Assembly (NCBI GenBank): GCA_963377175.1
Contig: CAUJNA010000458.1
Coordinates: 511,033 to 575,032 of the forward strand
Direction: 5' to 3'
Length of the DNA stretch: 64,000 bases
DNA from: Effrenium voratum
Taxonomy: Eukaryota; Sar; Dinophyceae; Suessiales; Symbiodiniaceae
Position numbers and translations under genes: made by a program. Positions 10,461 to 24,115 of this stretch are shown one piece after another (positions within the stretch are counted from its first letter, which is position 1; each line of letters opens with the position of its first letter). The notes under the pieces are model-generated. The model did no database searches. It was given only the letters and a program-made list of their open reading frames with translations, and had not been told where the DNA came from.

Positions 10461-10872
10461 CCCTTTCCTTTTCCTCTAGCACCCTCAATCTTAGGTAATA
10501 GAAAAGAAACGATAAAGAAGACGAAGAGAAGTGATTGGGGGCTAAAGGGAAAGGGTGTCTATATGTTCATCTCTATCCATCATTATTTCTGAGATGAAAG
10601 ATTTGTAAGGTAAAATAATGATGGATGAAGATTTAGAAAATCAGTAATTAATTCTCATCTGGATCTTGTATTTTTGTGTTTGAAGATTAATTATGGATCC
10701 AGCCATCTCTCTCATACCTCCATTCACAATGTAATTCCTGTAGAAACGAATGGAGGTAGAGAAGAGAGAGAGATGAAAGAAGGAACAGAGAAGAGATGAA
10801 AAGTGATTCCTCCAACCTGCTAACTTTCCAAAATAGACAGACAGGAAATGGCAGGTTGGTGAGGGAGGAATC
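10461..10872. repeat. Run of four consecutive hairpins in A/T-rich DNA
   Basis: Four inverted repeats follow one another with little space between: 10461-10490 with 10533-10555, 10576-10588 with 10613-10625 (13 bp perfect), 10704-10725 with 10748-10775, and 10805-10820 with 10851-10872. No open frame explains them. The region is visibly richer in A/T than its surroundings. It could be a fold-back element, nested MITE-like insertions, or a structured RNA. No known RNA family was recognised. Confidence 0.7.
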
Positions 10873-13800
10873 CCAACTTTTAATCTGGGAAATACAATAT
10901 GAAAAGAGATAGCATTCGTAAGTTGTAAAAACATGAAGTTTATGAATTTCTTCTGTACTCAGTACTATCTAGCTCCGTATATAAATTGTCTTACTTATAA
11001 TATCCTTTCTTTTACGTTGTATTTCTGGCTTCCTTGTTCATTGTCTTTATATGTTTTTGTGATTTGTTATTTGCAGTTTGATTATTGTTATCTTTCTATT
11101 TCTTTCATTATATATTTTTGTATTTTGGCATTTAATATTGTTGGTCTTCATCTCTTCGTCCACGAGCCGCCTCAAAATCGGGAACCTTGATTGCGTGGTT
11201 TGAAAAGGACATCAACATGAAACTAACCACCTGAGAAACACCATGAACCACGCAGACATGTTGGCCCTCTCACATTATCGCCCTGATGATGGCTAGGTTG
11301 GCAGGCAGCTCAGGAAGAACCACGAATCTCACGCATTCATTTGGCATGTTTCACAGTTTTGTTCGCTTATTTTACCGGATTGCAGAACCTGGTCTCTCCG
11401 TAAGTTCTCTCCGTAAGTTCTTGCTCAACAATCTTGAGGGGTGTGCTTTGAGCCATGTTATTGTTGGCTGTGTTTGCACGTTTCTTCGGCTGCTGTTGTT
11501 TGCAACCGTTCCTCATAGATAACGCTCAAAGCTGCAAGCTGTAGATGTGCTGGTCAATGTGAACTCTTCCCAGCCTGCATGGACAGCAAAGATGGCCGTG
11601 TGGTTTGCGAGGACAACAACATCTCGGCATAGATCCTTGCCCGACCACCCGATTGAAGGGTGACCAATGGTCAACATTCAATGACATGGTTCATACTTGC
11701 GGATTGCCACCGCTACTCACAAATGTTGCAGGCCAATTGGAGGCGCAGTGTACACATAATCTTTTTGTGAACCAGGGTCGTGTCACTCCCTTTGTTCCTC
11801 AAAGAGGAGAAAAGTGCATGCCCTTCTGTTTTGAGTCACTGCCTTTTGGGCTTGTCTTTTTGGAGGTACCCAAGGAACGCCAAGTGAAGCCAACAAGCGT
11901 TTGGTGTTCCCCCATTTGCAGACAAGCCCGTTTGGCGAATCTGGAAGCAGCCACGGCCAGGCAGCGCAGATGGCCTTGCTAGCGGCATTGGCGCGTTTGA
12001 CGGGAACAAGCTCATTGAATTCTAAGCCCCCCCCCTCCCCCTCAATTGAACCCTAGTAAGGCCACTGAATGGGTGCTACATAGCCCATAGATCTTTTTTG
12101 CCCCAAAGGGACACCAAAAGGGGATGGGTAACTTGTATTTGTTTTCTTTTAATGTAAACCCCCTATTTGGCACCAAGCTTATCGGCATGTACGGGCGAGG
12201 CTTTAGAGGGGGAGAGGTTGGGATGCTGTGACCAGTGAGATTGGCTAACAGGATGCGACCTCCTCACTAGGGAGTGGGCCGGGGGCGAGGCAAATGAGTT
12301 TGTTGGCATTTGCCAACCTGGTCAGGGATTCATTAAGAGCTGCCTTGATTTGGGTCCGTGAGCACCCAGGTGATGAGCACACATAAGGGTCCGAATCCAT
12401 GTTTGTCACCAAACTACAAGGTTTCCGCCCGCTTGTGGGCGGTGTTGTAAACTGAGCGCCAACTGTTTCCAAGTTCATTCTTTGGAACCAGAGCCTGAAG
12501 GGGCGGCTAAAGGATGTCGGACCAAGGGCACACAGGGTGACAACTGAGACAGGCCAAGTTACCCACATCCAGAGCAGAGCGCTGTTGTTTCCCCATGTCC
12601 TTGTGAAACAAGCAAATAGTTTTGGTCAGGGCTCAGCGGCACCCTTTACTATACCCCTTTCAACAAAGACTGCAAACGCCACGGATCTGAAGTAAGAACT
12701 TACCACCCAACAATCAGGGGCCCAAGCTCGTACCGTTTACCGCATGCAGACCTTCATGGAAACCTGGCCCTTGCACAGAACCATTGTTGTGCTTTTCAGT
12801 GCTGGCACTCCCGGCAAAGGCAGAAGAGACCTTGCTATCTCTTCCAATCCCTTGAAAGGGTCCACAAGACCCCAACGCCCACAGGATCCAGGATGTTCGG
12901 GACTGGCTTGGCTCGTTTATGCTTGCTTTCTGGTACAAGGAGCTGGATGGCTGGCCGTGCTGGTGTTGGAAGCAGCCTGGAGCCGGCCTGCAAGGGGTTG
13001 CCTTCTGAAAAGCTGGCACGTGTGGCTGCCTCGCCGGCCTTCACGTCGGCGTCTATAGCGCAAGCAGCTACTCGCGGTGCCAGCGTGGCAAAGCTCTGTG
13101 GCCGAAACCATGGTCGTCGGACTTTCTGGTCGGCATGCTAACAGAGCTCGCGATGTTGCCAGTGCAGAGCAATGACGTGTTGGTGGAGGTGGAGGCTGGG
13201 CCCAGCTGGATGCTGGCCTTGCAAGAACAGGTGCGTAGCATGGACGGCGAGGCCAGGCTGATGGCCAGCTTTGTCTTATCGATGTTCATTTATATGTCCA
13301 CATCCGCTTCTCTTCATTTGTGTAGCTAAACGGGTGCAGCCAGAACATGCCAAATATCATCGGATATTAGAGTTATCAAGTGTGCTTCCCTATGCTTCTC
13401 CATTCTTGAGCCAAAAGCCTTGCGCATAGAAGCTCAACCCCATCTTTGCCTTTCGTTTAGTCCCAAAAGTCTCGAAGACCTGGTTTTCGGCCCGCCCAAC
13501 GCCCGACCCCACCGCCAGGATTCCAACGACTTCAGGCGGGGGCCAGGCTCCGGGCGAATCTTCGCGCCGGGCCTGCGGGCCCGGGGGTGGGCGGTCGCCT
13601 CACACGGCGGTGTGGACTGGGCCGGGTGCCGGGAAAGGTATGGGGGGTGTTGTCAAAACGAGGGACCCATTTTGGGACCTGCGTGCCGGCTTTCAAAGGG
13701 GAAGCAGGAAGGGCCACTACTTTTGACAAGCCTTCATGGGGGAAATGGCGAATGAGTGAAACTGGTGGGTTCGTGCCTTTGGTGCTTGGCGGTAAGTGAT

Positions 13801-16800
13801 ATGGTGAACTTCCTTGGAAAGTAATATGAAACATCCAATCACAGTGCTACAAAGCGAGTGTCCTTCCAAATGGGTGGTTTTGGGGTTAGCTAACATCAGA
13901 CAAAACACCGCCGTGTGTTGATGGTTGAGAATCGAAGAGAAACCAAGCCGCTCAGCGATTGGGTATGGCACGAAATAGAGTATGGCACGGAATGGCACGT
14001 GGTGTGGACTTAGCCAAAGACGAGCCCCACAGCTCATAGAGAAAAGTGATGTCACCCACAGCGCCGCTAGGTCAAACAGTAGGCAGGGGAAGACCTTGGT
14101 TCCTTGTCGCAGTTAGGTCCACATGGTGCTCTCAATTTCGACCAACCCACCTTTGCCTGCATATGTGCACTTTCAGGTCAGAATTCGCCCAATTCCACAG
14201 AGTCTGGGTGAGAGGGATGTTGGTGAGCATTTGATTGGGTGGAGACGACTTGCGAGCTTGGCCTGGCCCCCTTGTTTCACCTGCCTGCGCCAGATGACTG
14301 AGCCTTATCAACCAATCCAACGATACCATCCTATTATGCAACAAGTGCACCGATGCTTCGTAGACAGGGGCTGGCACTGAGAAGTGGTTGCAGTCGCAGT
14401 AGCTTGCTAGCGACCCTTCTGATGTGGTCAACGAGATGTAAATCGTGTCTCTTGGGTACCAGGCGGTTTCTGTCATGCGGTATTGTGACTCCGTGGTCTC
14501 GCGGGAGCTTTTGCCAAAGCAACGCATGCTGTCTGTTAGAGAATGAGCGTATGCACTAGGCATGTTTACTTTGTGAGTTTGATGCCCCTTTGCAACCCCA
14601 TGGCAGTTGATGTCAAGCTTTTGTGTCAAGTGTGTGCCCATGGTTGCAAGTTCTGCGGAACTTAAAGGCTCAACCTGCAACAACAAGAACAACTCAGCTG
14701 GAAGCAGGTGGCGATCCTTGAACATGCAGACAAGTGAGACTCCCCAGATAGGAGAGCAACTTGGGGAGAGAACGATGACGATATGATGATATGTAGCGCA
14801 TTGCCCCAACGGTTTGCCAAGGTGTGCTTGTTCCACGAACGGGGTGGCGCCTCGATGGCAAAGATGTGAGGGGCTCGCATGGCCAGCCTGCTGGCATTTG
14901 GCAGATACGTAGAGCCACATTCTGCCATTAGGGATTGGCCGTGTTCAGCTCCCGCATTGGTTTGTCTCAACATGGGACTCCCCTCTTGCCAACCACCTGG
15001 ATAGGTCCCTCATTCTTAGACCCGTTTGCATGTCTTCCCCTGACGTGCAAGGGCTCCGGACCTCCAGATTTGCGGATGTGAGTTTGTCAGGCACTCCGCC
15101 GAAGACGCCGACGACGCGGCGGACAAGACAAGAACGCTGCTTTGGGCAGGCCAGTGCCCGAGCACGCGCTCAACACGGGGAGCATGTTTCATTGATCCCA
15201 GGTCAAGTGGTGCCATGCTTTCCTGTTTAGTAGTTCTGCTGTTCTTGTTTTGCGGATGGTTCTTTCAATTAAACCAACCAACCACTGTCAGGGCTGCACT
15301 TGTTGGACTTTCGCAGAAGGGCCAAAACGGACATCCTGCAACCCGCATTGGACCCCTGATAGTTGCAGACTCTACAGCGGATGGGAACCTTGCATGTATT
15401 TGCATGCATTGCAATTCATGAGGCGATGTGTTGGGTCTGCTTCAAGGATCCAGGAGAAATTCCTGCATCCCTTGGAACTGGCTATAGAGGGCCTGTTCGG
15501 CCGGCGGGGTCAATCGTTGGAACGCATGGTTCGAAGGGAACAAGAAGGTATCGATGGCGGTAAGCAGATCGAGGCTGGAGGGCCCAGGTGTGAACACAGC
15601 CCTCGTGAATCATGTTTGCGCAAAAAACAACACAATTTAAACACAAAAAAGAGACACGTCTTCCCTGAAAATAACAAGTGAACCAGCCACAAGCCCGCCA
15701 AACTTCTGGGGCTGTCTTACTACCGTCTGTTTGTTTGGTTTCTCAAGTGGTGAGATCAAACCGTTCGATAATGACCCCGCCAGCGGCCTGCGATCTGTCA
15801 GGTGCTGAAAAGGGTACTGCGGCTGTCCAGATGCTCTGCCGAGGCCGGGGGGGTTTTCGTCAGCATTGCCCAAGGGGCGCACCGGGACCTGGAGGTCCGC
15901 CTGGGGCCTAAATGGCCGTGGGTCAACACCAATGGGATCCCATTTTGGGGTAGATCACCACCCATTTTGTCTATTTTAGTGGGGATTGGGATGTTTACTG
16001 GGGGTACGGGGTTTTTTACCCATAGCCAAATATGTGTACATCATAGGCCCTGTCTTGGGAACATGTGTGGGACATTTGGGTTGTTCCGCCGCCAACAGAC
16101 TCCCAAGTTGATCCTATCTTCAAAGTACCCGACTATTTAGTTACTTGGGCCCTTACCGCCAGACCCAGTCATGGTCCACGTTTGACCATGTTGGTCTGAG
16201 TCAACATGTGAAGTTCGCCTTGGGCTCAATTGGTGGTTGTAGAAAATTTGTGAATTGCAGGTCGACCTGTTTATGTCCTAGCTAGGGGCCGGTCAACCAT
16301 TGTTTCCACTTCTGCAAGGATCAGTGAGGTCAAGAAATCTGGAAAACCCAACAGCCACTGAGCCAGGTGCTGAAACTGACTTGTGTTCCGCTGGTCTCCA
16401 ATTCGCCACGTCTAGATTTGCAATTGTTCATGTTGCTTTCTAAGCACTTCTGCGTTTGTGCGGCTGGTCACTACCATTGGTAGCCTGGTTGATGGACCTG
16501 TTGTGATAATTATCCGAGCTTGAAGAGTTCATGGACTGTCAAGGGCACGCTAGCCACCATGAGACGGGTGGCTCTTGATTCGGTAACAGATATTGTCAGC
16601 CGCTGGTGGAGAACAGGTGATTGATCGTTTGGGTTTCTCTTAGCTATCAGCAGATCATTGCATCCCCGGACGCAACTTGACGTTTTTAAACCTGTTCTAA
16701 GTGTATCGCTGCATGTCCGTCACTTTAAGGCCAGAGTACGTCCTCGCCCTTTGTTGTTGGGGGGTTGTGTGGGTTGGCATTGGGGTGGGCAATGTGGCTC

Positions 16801-19800
16801 AAACTGCCACAAGTTTTGTTGAGGGCAACCTCAAGAAGGATGTTTGAACAACGGCTTTTCACGCCTGAAACTGACCTGCCGGCTCCCATGCAGGTCACGG
16901 CCCATGTGAAAGGATCGAGTACGGCTGCCTTTGCCGCATCGGACAAAAGATATCTGGGGTTGTTGAAGGTAGGGGTGGGGAATAAAGGCCAGTGATTTGT
17001 TCAAAGAATTGGCAGAGACAAAATCCGAGGGCATGCCTTTCAGCAGGATGGTTATTCTAGAAGGAATCCCTAAGCCAAAGACAAACCCGCATCCTAGGCG
17101 TGGTTTTCTGACAGGAGCCGTATCAGAAGTGTGTCTTCTTCAGTTGGACACTTTCTGTTGGACACTTTCTGCTGGACGCTTTCTTCTGGACTCCTCTTTC
17201 GAACAATCGTGGAAGCCGACCACGGACGCCATCCTCTTGAAAAGTCCCAAAACGGCTTGAGGTACCCTTTGGTTTCCCTTTTAATTTACACTTGGCCCAA
17301 AAAAAGAAGCTCCGACTTGCCATCCGATGGGCAGGGGCCTTGCGGTTATGGCTGGCCCTCTCCAAAGCGTTGGCAGCAGCGAAAAGCCAAGGCGGGGCCC
17401 AGGGTGATACCTTTGGACGGACCAAACCTTGGCACTGCTACGAGCAGAGAGTCAAACCTATGGGCCATAGGGGGTGATGTCTCAAAGTGGCAAACATACC
17501 GGAATCCGAAAGGGATGCGCCATGTCCGCCATCCATTGCCCTTGGCCGATGGCCGGATTTCCCGTACAGATGCCTAAATGGCAGGGCTACATTCCAGGGG
17601 ATATGGTCAATCACGGCTGCATACAAGCTTTTCAGGGTCCTAAATCACACAAGGCGGTCAGCCAAGGAGGTAAATTGCAGCAAGGGGCGTGCGATTGGAT
17701 AGGGGCAGCGTGCAAAGATCTTCAGACAACTTGGTCAGGATTTGTATTCTTCCATTCCATTTCCAAGCAGAAGCCTAAAATGCTTGTTTGCCAGGGGGAC
17801 CGTTTGGGAGAGTTGTTTGGAACATTTACCAGCGTTACCCTTCCAGGTGCGGGCCCCCTTGCCTCTTTCATTGGGCAGAGCAAAGACACGGTTCTGACAC
17901 ATGGGGAACTTCAGTGAATCCTCAGTTTTTTGCTGACCTTACTCTTCACTAGAGAGGTGTTAGAAATTTCCCTGGTACAGTTGATTGGAGATCCAAGCCA
18001 AACCGCATGCCAGGTGGCTATTACATCCCTTTGTTGTCTTTGCTTTTGTTTGCAATACAATCCTTGACCATCCAGTACCATCATTTGCCTTTCTTTTTTT
18101 GGGGGGTAGGGATTGGCAGGCCCACACTGCCCTGCGAAGGCCCATTCATCCTACAGGGCCTTGCCCACGGCGCCGGCGCAGCTTGTCAGCTCTGCGAGCA
18201 AGGCGTGGTGCGGCCCTTTGGAGTGCGCTTGGTTTGTTGGTGGGCGGATGTTCGCCGATGCGAATCTTGCCCATTCGGTCACTTAGGGACTTAGAGTACT
18301 GATGCTGTATCAACTTGTATCAACACATGCCAGAACTTAGCTTTCGGATTTCGACTTCTTTTTCGTCCACGCCATGCGCGCCACATGCCTAGCTGCCTAG
18401 GTGTTTGGACTATTGATTTCTTCCATATCTCCTTGGAGCCTGGGCTGCTCATGGAAATCTTTGGGTGTTTAGACCACCATTGTAAGGGTTCCCATTATGG
18501 AAACCATGGCCCACATGAGCCACAAACAAAGCTTGGGTAGAAGATTAGAAGGGACAGCCCCCGCATGGGTGCGGATATCCACCTCCTTAGCTCCTGTGTT
18601 GTTGGGAGCCTTTAGACTCAATGACAATGAAGTGGAACGCTGCGGCTCCCACCCTGGTCTTGGATCAGATGTCTCAGACAGCCTGACCGATCCTGAATGA
18701 AACTCAACACACACCTTGCAGCCACGTGGGCGGAAGCCGCAAGCATCCTGGAGCCACCCCACATGAGTGAAGATAGGAGGATGGCGGGCTGGGAAAAGTC
18801 GAAGACGTCAGCAACAAGCATCAACATGTGATCGGTTGGTCTCCCAGTGCGCGTTTACCATTGCCTCAACGTTTTTGTCCATTGCCTCCAGAAGTCTCAG
18901 AAATTCTTCGAACTGCTGTTGCGCGGAAGCTCTAATCATTGCGTCAGAGGCCGCACGATTGCTTCTTGCCTCATGTTGTAGAAAAGACTGATTGTGTGAG
19001 GCTAAGTACGGTCAACGGCCAGAAACAAAGACCGCGCCGGAAAAAAGATACCCAAAGATGGCGTCCCTCCAAAAAGAGTGGCCATGCGGCTTCCCAGGTT
19101 GACTTAAAGGGAGAGCTGAGCGCGCACTAACAACCCTGCTTGCCAGGTGCACAACCAACATGTCCAAGTGGCTGAGGGGCTAGCTCTTCATTGGTGTGTT
19201 GAAAGCTTGCTGCGCAGCGCATTGAAATCACGGGAAAAACAACCCTCCAAGTGCCAGCACCAACACTCCCATGCGGAGTGAACATGTCTTCGCGCCTTTC
19301 CAATTTTCTCGGTATGGCGCTCTGTGCCTTGCGGAGGCCTCGAGCAGCTACGAAGCGCGTCCGAGACAGGCTGGCGCAAGGATGTGCATCGTTGCCTCCA
19401 TCAAAGGATGCCCACTAAATCAGGGCACCCGTTGAACGGTTCTAATGAACGGGTCAAGCTTGCACCAAAGGATAAGCATTTGTGTGTAACATCCAAGGAG
19501 AACCATTTGTGTGTGAGTATAGCATCCTAGAGCCTCCCCCCTTTGCCGGGGGAAACATCTAGTAGTTAAATGACGTGCTTTTGGCAATCCTGCCTCCATA
19601 GGCAAGAGTGTCAAAGCGTTCGAGGACAGCTCAAAGCCGCTACGGCAACGCAATGCAGCTTGATCATCAGACATATCAAGACCAACACCAGCGGATCAGC
19701 TGACAATTCATGGCTACCGTCGTGGAAAGAGAGTCTGTGGAAATGAAGTCTGTGTGTGTGGGAGGGTGAATTATGCACGTTCAATAGCAGAAATCAATAT

Positions 19801-20141
19801 AGCAATAGCCACCGCACTAGCAATCCCGGAAATGGCAGCGGGAAAACTGGACATCTCCTAGTGGCAGTTCTCGCTGATTTCCTGTTTAACGCCCCATGTT
19901 TTTGAAAAACACGCACAGACACACGCACACACATCTAGGATATCTCAATACAAAAGCCAACATAGAGCGCCCTTATACAACAGTACATACTCCATGTAGA
20001 CAGTATGTCTTTAGAACTCTTGACTTGTAGAACCGCACATGGATATGCTTCTTATACAACACTACATTCTTCTAATAGGCTTGTTGCCCCCCCCTTGAAG
20101 AGGTGTAGGCTATTCTCAACTTAAGTGCCCCTGCATGAGTG
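10873..20141. other. Long gene-poor region
   Basis: No recognisable protein domain, RNA gene or complete mobile element was seen. Small features include a GC hairpin CCGGGCC-tgcg-GGCCCGG at 13567-13584 and short poly-C or poly-G tracts (12029-12045, 15849-15855). Single exons of intron-rich host genes could be hidden here, because dinoflagellate exons can be short and their splice sites are non-canonical. Confidence 0.5.
14132..14920 (-). CDS. Hypothetical open frame, 262 codons, unrecognised
   Basis: This is the longest open frame outside the mobile elements. The translation has no recognisable domain, signal peptide or membrane segment, and the composition is unremarkable. Codon use does not show the G/C-rich third positions seen in the retroelement genes, so it may be a chance opening. 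It is listed only because a frame of this length is uncommon in the surrounding DNA. No neighbouring gene gives context. Confidence 0.12.
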   Translation of the reverse strand: MWLYVSAKCQQAGHASPSHLCHRGATPFVEQAHLGKPLGQCATYHHIVIVLSPSCSPIWGVSLVCMFKDRHLLPAELFLLLQVEPLSSAELATMGTHLTQKLDINCHGVAKGHQTHKVNMPSAYAHSLTDSMRCFGKSSRETTESQYRMTETAWYPRDTIYISLTTSEGSLASYCDCNHFSVPAPVYEASVHLLHNRMVSLDWLIRLSHLAQAGETRGPGQARKSSPPNQMLTNIPLTQTLWNWANSDLKVHICRQRWVGRN

Positions 20142-20228
20142 TTCTCAAAATGGTGGACCCCCTTTTGGTTGTTATTTCTCAGGAATCCAAAAGGGCACCA
20201 GCCATTTGAGGGACCGCCATTTTGAGAA
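20142..20228. repeat. Small fold-back (MITE-like) element
   Basis: The outer arms are TTCTCAAAATGGTGGACCCC and, at 20210-20228, its near reverse complement ending GGACCGCCATTTTGAGAA. Inside, CCCTTTTGG (20160-20168) pairs with CCAAAAGGG (20187-20195). The total is 87 bp. Related TCTCAAAATGG ends occur near 51562 and 53496, suggesting a dispersed family. Confidence 0.6.
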
Positions 20229-23200
20229 TCTCCCATAGGGCAGTTGACTTGAATAAGGAACCCCCTTTGGTGGTGATCAAAGGGTCCCTAATGAGAAGTC
20301 AAACACGAATGTGCATGTGGTTGCGTCATTTAAGACCCGCCCCCCAAATGGTGGCTTGCCCTTCGATGTCCATTTAAAACCACCTAAAAACGGGGACCCT
20401 TAAATCAGACACCCATTTCCCTTGAAACCTTCACCGAAAACCCCCATTGGCCAAGTTATATAGTAGGTGGTTCTGCTGCTGCCTGGCCTTATGACGGTTA
20501 CAGCGAGGCCATTATATAAACGCTTTTTACAACTGGTAGAACCAAAAGTCAGCTCGGGTGAAACGGGCACTGCTGGTATGAGCGACTGCCTTCATTTGCA
20601 GAAGACTACAGTCAAGGCCGGGCCGAAACATGTTTGGTGAAACCTATTGACATTGGAGCCAAATGAGGTAGGGCCATGACATACAGGTGGCGGGGATCAA
20701 CGCATACGGCCAATGCGGCGTTGGGAAAGGAGGTGAATGAGTCCGGACGGGTTCTGGGTTGTACGAAGTGGGAACACCCCACCACTAGGAAACGCCTGCC
20801 GCAGCTCGTTGCACGTTGGTCCCACTCGCAGCACTCGCAGGTCGAGGCCGAGGCCGGAGCCCGCCGAATTCCAGGGCGGTGGCTGGATGTTGAAGCATGG
20901 CTTAAACAAAAGGGAACTGCTTTAGAAAAACACACACAAAGGGTTGCGTTCAAAAGAAGGGATTGTACTCAAGTAGGTTTGCATAAAAAACTGCGTAGTT
21001 CCGAAGTCAAGGGGCGTTTGACATGCCTGGTCTTCCGTTCAAGCACTAGCCACACGAATTCCATAATCTTAGGAATTCCGCAAAGGGATGGGCCAGCCCT
21101 TTGAAATTCATGAAATTAGGGGGCTCTCCCATTTTAGAGGCGATCCCTCAATTTTGGGGGCACCCCGGAAGAATCCACCAGATTGATCAATCCAGGGTCG
21201 ACAAAACGAGGCCAAACAGGCACGCGGCCCAACAGCCAGTACGATCCAAGACTCGTAATGAAGGCAGGTCAGGTGATTTAATCAAATGATGTTTTCTTGC
21301 AATGGCGAATATTTAATATGTCCTTTCCCCCACTGCCTGAATAACATGGAGCTCTTTTGAAAAGCCAGCTTCCGTGAGTAGGGCGCGCTTTGTTTCCAGC
21401 ATTGGCTGCTTTAGACATCAGCCAATTTAGAAACGAACCAAGTCACCTACCCAGTGATGGGTTAAAGGGAACCAAACCCAGCTGGCTTGATTTCGGGAAG
21501 CAGCCCACGAGCACAACAACCAGCAAGCCGGCAAACGGGAGTTTCCAAGCACCAGCTAGCCAGGTTTTGTGGGGCGAAGAGTTGAGGCATGCGTTCCAGG
21601 AAGACCTTTTGAATCGCCAGAGCTGGGGCAAAAGAACTTTGTGCCGCCATGGAGCGGACGGAAGATGGCACGCTTGCTGTCGGTTAGAACAAGACATGAA
21701 GCACGGTGCTCAACTCAAACCAGCAGGCTCCCGACGAAGCACCAGGCGCATCTGCATTTTAGTATCCATGTCAAAAGGCTTGATGTCAATGGTACATGTT
21801 ATAGTTCTAGTTTGGGCTACTTGCCCGACCTAGTTTGGTTTGGATTCGATTGAACAACATATTGAAAGGGTGCTAAAAGACTACCATTCAAGGGAAGCAA
21901 TCGGCGGAACCATGTGGAACCCATAGATGCCGTAGGAGCATCCAAGCCGCGCTCAAGAGCAGTAGCCGTGATATGCCCAGCTGCTGTGGGTTGTTTTAGT
22001 TCTTCCAAAATGGCGAGCGGAGGAGCAACTCAAACGCAAGCTGATGAAAAATCATTGGCCCTTGTCAGGCCCCTTCTCAATACTCTTGGATTTCTGCGGT
22101 TTGAAGGGGGAAAGAAAAACAACAACCGCCGATTTTGGGGAAACCACCAACGGCAGCCTCCAAATGCGTCTCAGAATAGACGTTCCCTTTGAATACCAAA
22201 ACGGAGTCCACCAATTTTGGAGACAAATCGCTGCAATGAGTCCCAACCTGCGCCCGGTGCAAACCGCCAGCTTCCAGGTCGGGCTCGGCGAACCTTGAGG
22301 CAGGCCTTGCGGATGAAAGGAAAGCCCGTGGCGTGTTTTTCGGGGCCCAATCCGCATAACGGCTTGCTCGATCCCCAACCTGCTTTTTGGGCCCATGCAT
22401 GAAGTAAAATGAAAGTCACGGCAGGTTCGTGGTTGGCAAAAGCGGCCCGCCCCTTGTTTGGTGTCCAGTTTCGCCGCACACAATCCTTATGGTCATTTGA
22501 GGGGAGTGGACCCAAGCAATTGACAGCCGCATGCTAAGATGTTTTTGGTTTCTTTGTCAATCGTCAGCAGAGCTCTTGTTCCGGCAAATTCAATGTCGCC
22601 GCATGTCGCCGCTTAAGCCTGAACCCAGAGTTGGGCAAACCTGCACTGCAATGTCGAGTGCGGCAGTTGATACCGTGCTATACTTGCGGGCGTGAATCGA
22701 AATGAGGGGAACTCTTTGGTTGGGTGCGTTCATGAGCAAAGCAGCAATTCGACCGTTTAATTTGTGGATGGGATGGTGCCAAGCAAATCTTACCACATCC
22801 AGATCAGAAGCTGGGCAGGACATGCGCCCGCCAAAAGTTCCTCAGAAACCACAGGCCCTACCAAATTGTTCCGTGTCCTTTGAGGGGAACAGAAGGTCTT
22901 CTCCATGGTTTATATTATTCATATCAAGCGCTGCTTGTTGCGCGTAGGCGGTCCAAATTCGGCTGCGCGCATGCGCAGGCACCGAGATGAGACACCTACA
23001 GGACGCGCACAAAGGGAGATCAAGGTGGGGGAGCGAGCGATCCCGCGTCTTTCCGTAGATGAACGGTGCCTTCATTTTCGATTTGGTGTTCCTTCATTTT
23101 CCCTTTCAACCGGCAAAATTTGGTTTGTTCAGGGGGTCTACCATTCAAAATGGCTTGGTTTTCATTTAGTGAGGTTTCCTTCTAAACAGCCACAAGGGTT

Positions 23201-23850
23201 CCCCAAGTTCAGGAATCGCTGAAGGCTGTTCGAGATGTTAAGTATGACCTGGCGCATGTGGACAGGTTGCAGGGTCCTTCATGAATTCGGTGAGTAACCC
23301 TGTAGACGAACCATGATCATCCCGCGAAGAGGACCTAGTGAAAATGTTTGACGCGAATTTCGTGAATTGTGGCGTAACGGCTTGGACCTTGTTGAGGGAG
23401 TAGTGTGGCAGAACTGGTGATGGATTCTACGCAGGTCAAGATCTAAGAGAGCTTGATCACCGATCGGAGTGGAATCGGAGCAGATCGAGCTTTTATGTGT
23501 GTCGCCCGGTTTCAGTTTGTCAACGGAGTCGGCAAGCAAGTCAGGTTTGCCAAGCCACCATCATTGATGTGCGGTGCTTCAATGCCCGTGCTGCAGTTGA
23601 TGAATGCGTGTGCTTGTTGTTGGTGTAATGTTAGACCTCCTTTATTAATAGTACCCTCTATTGTACAAACTGTTTTTCTAATTCAGGATTGTTTGACTGT
23701 TTTTAGGGGTCCTCTATTATGGAAAGTATTTGGTGCCGGAAACAACGCTGACAAAAATTCTGGGCAAAAAAGCTTGGCAAACAAGTCGGGCAAGAAAACG
23801 GGCAAACAAATCCTGGCAAACATTGGGAAATCCTTTTCTTGAAGTGGTCC
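20229..23850. other. Gene-poor stretch
   Basis: Only short open frames without recognisable domains. 22050-22480 has overlapping frames on both strands, which is typical of chance openings. No RNA gene recognised. Confidence 0.55.
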
Positions 23851-24003
23851 CCAAACCATCAAATTTAAGATAAGTTCTTTACAAAAAAGTGCGGGCAAAC
23901 AGTCACACAAAGGGGGGGTGCCCACAAGAGGCCCAGATTCTGTTTAATGCGAATGTGTTGGGGTCCTCTTTAGTGTCCAGCTGGTTTCGGGGTTGCTGAA
24001 AAC
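23851..24003. repeat. Direct repeat, copy 1 (~150 bp)
   Basis: This segment starts CCAAACCATCAAATTTAAGA and runs through GTGCGGGCAAACAGTCACAC to GGTTGCTGAAAA. It is repeated at 24116-24265 with some substitutions and small indels. It is a local duplication just left of the tandem elements. Confidence 0.85.
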
Positions 24004-24115
24004 TGAAAACCAAAGCCTCAGCCTTTTACTTTTAAAGAAGGGGACTCATCCTAAGCTCTCCCCAGCTCAAAGGTTAAAGGCCTGAGATCTAGGAAATCCA
24101 TTTTGCAAGCTGTTG

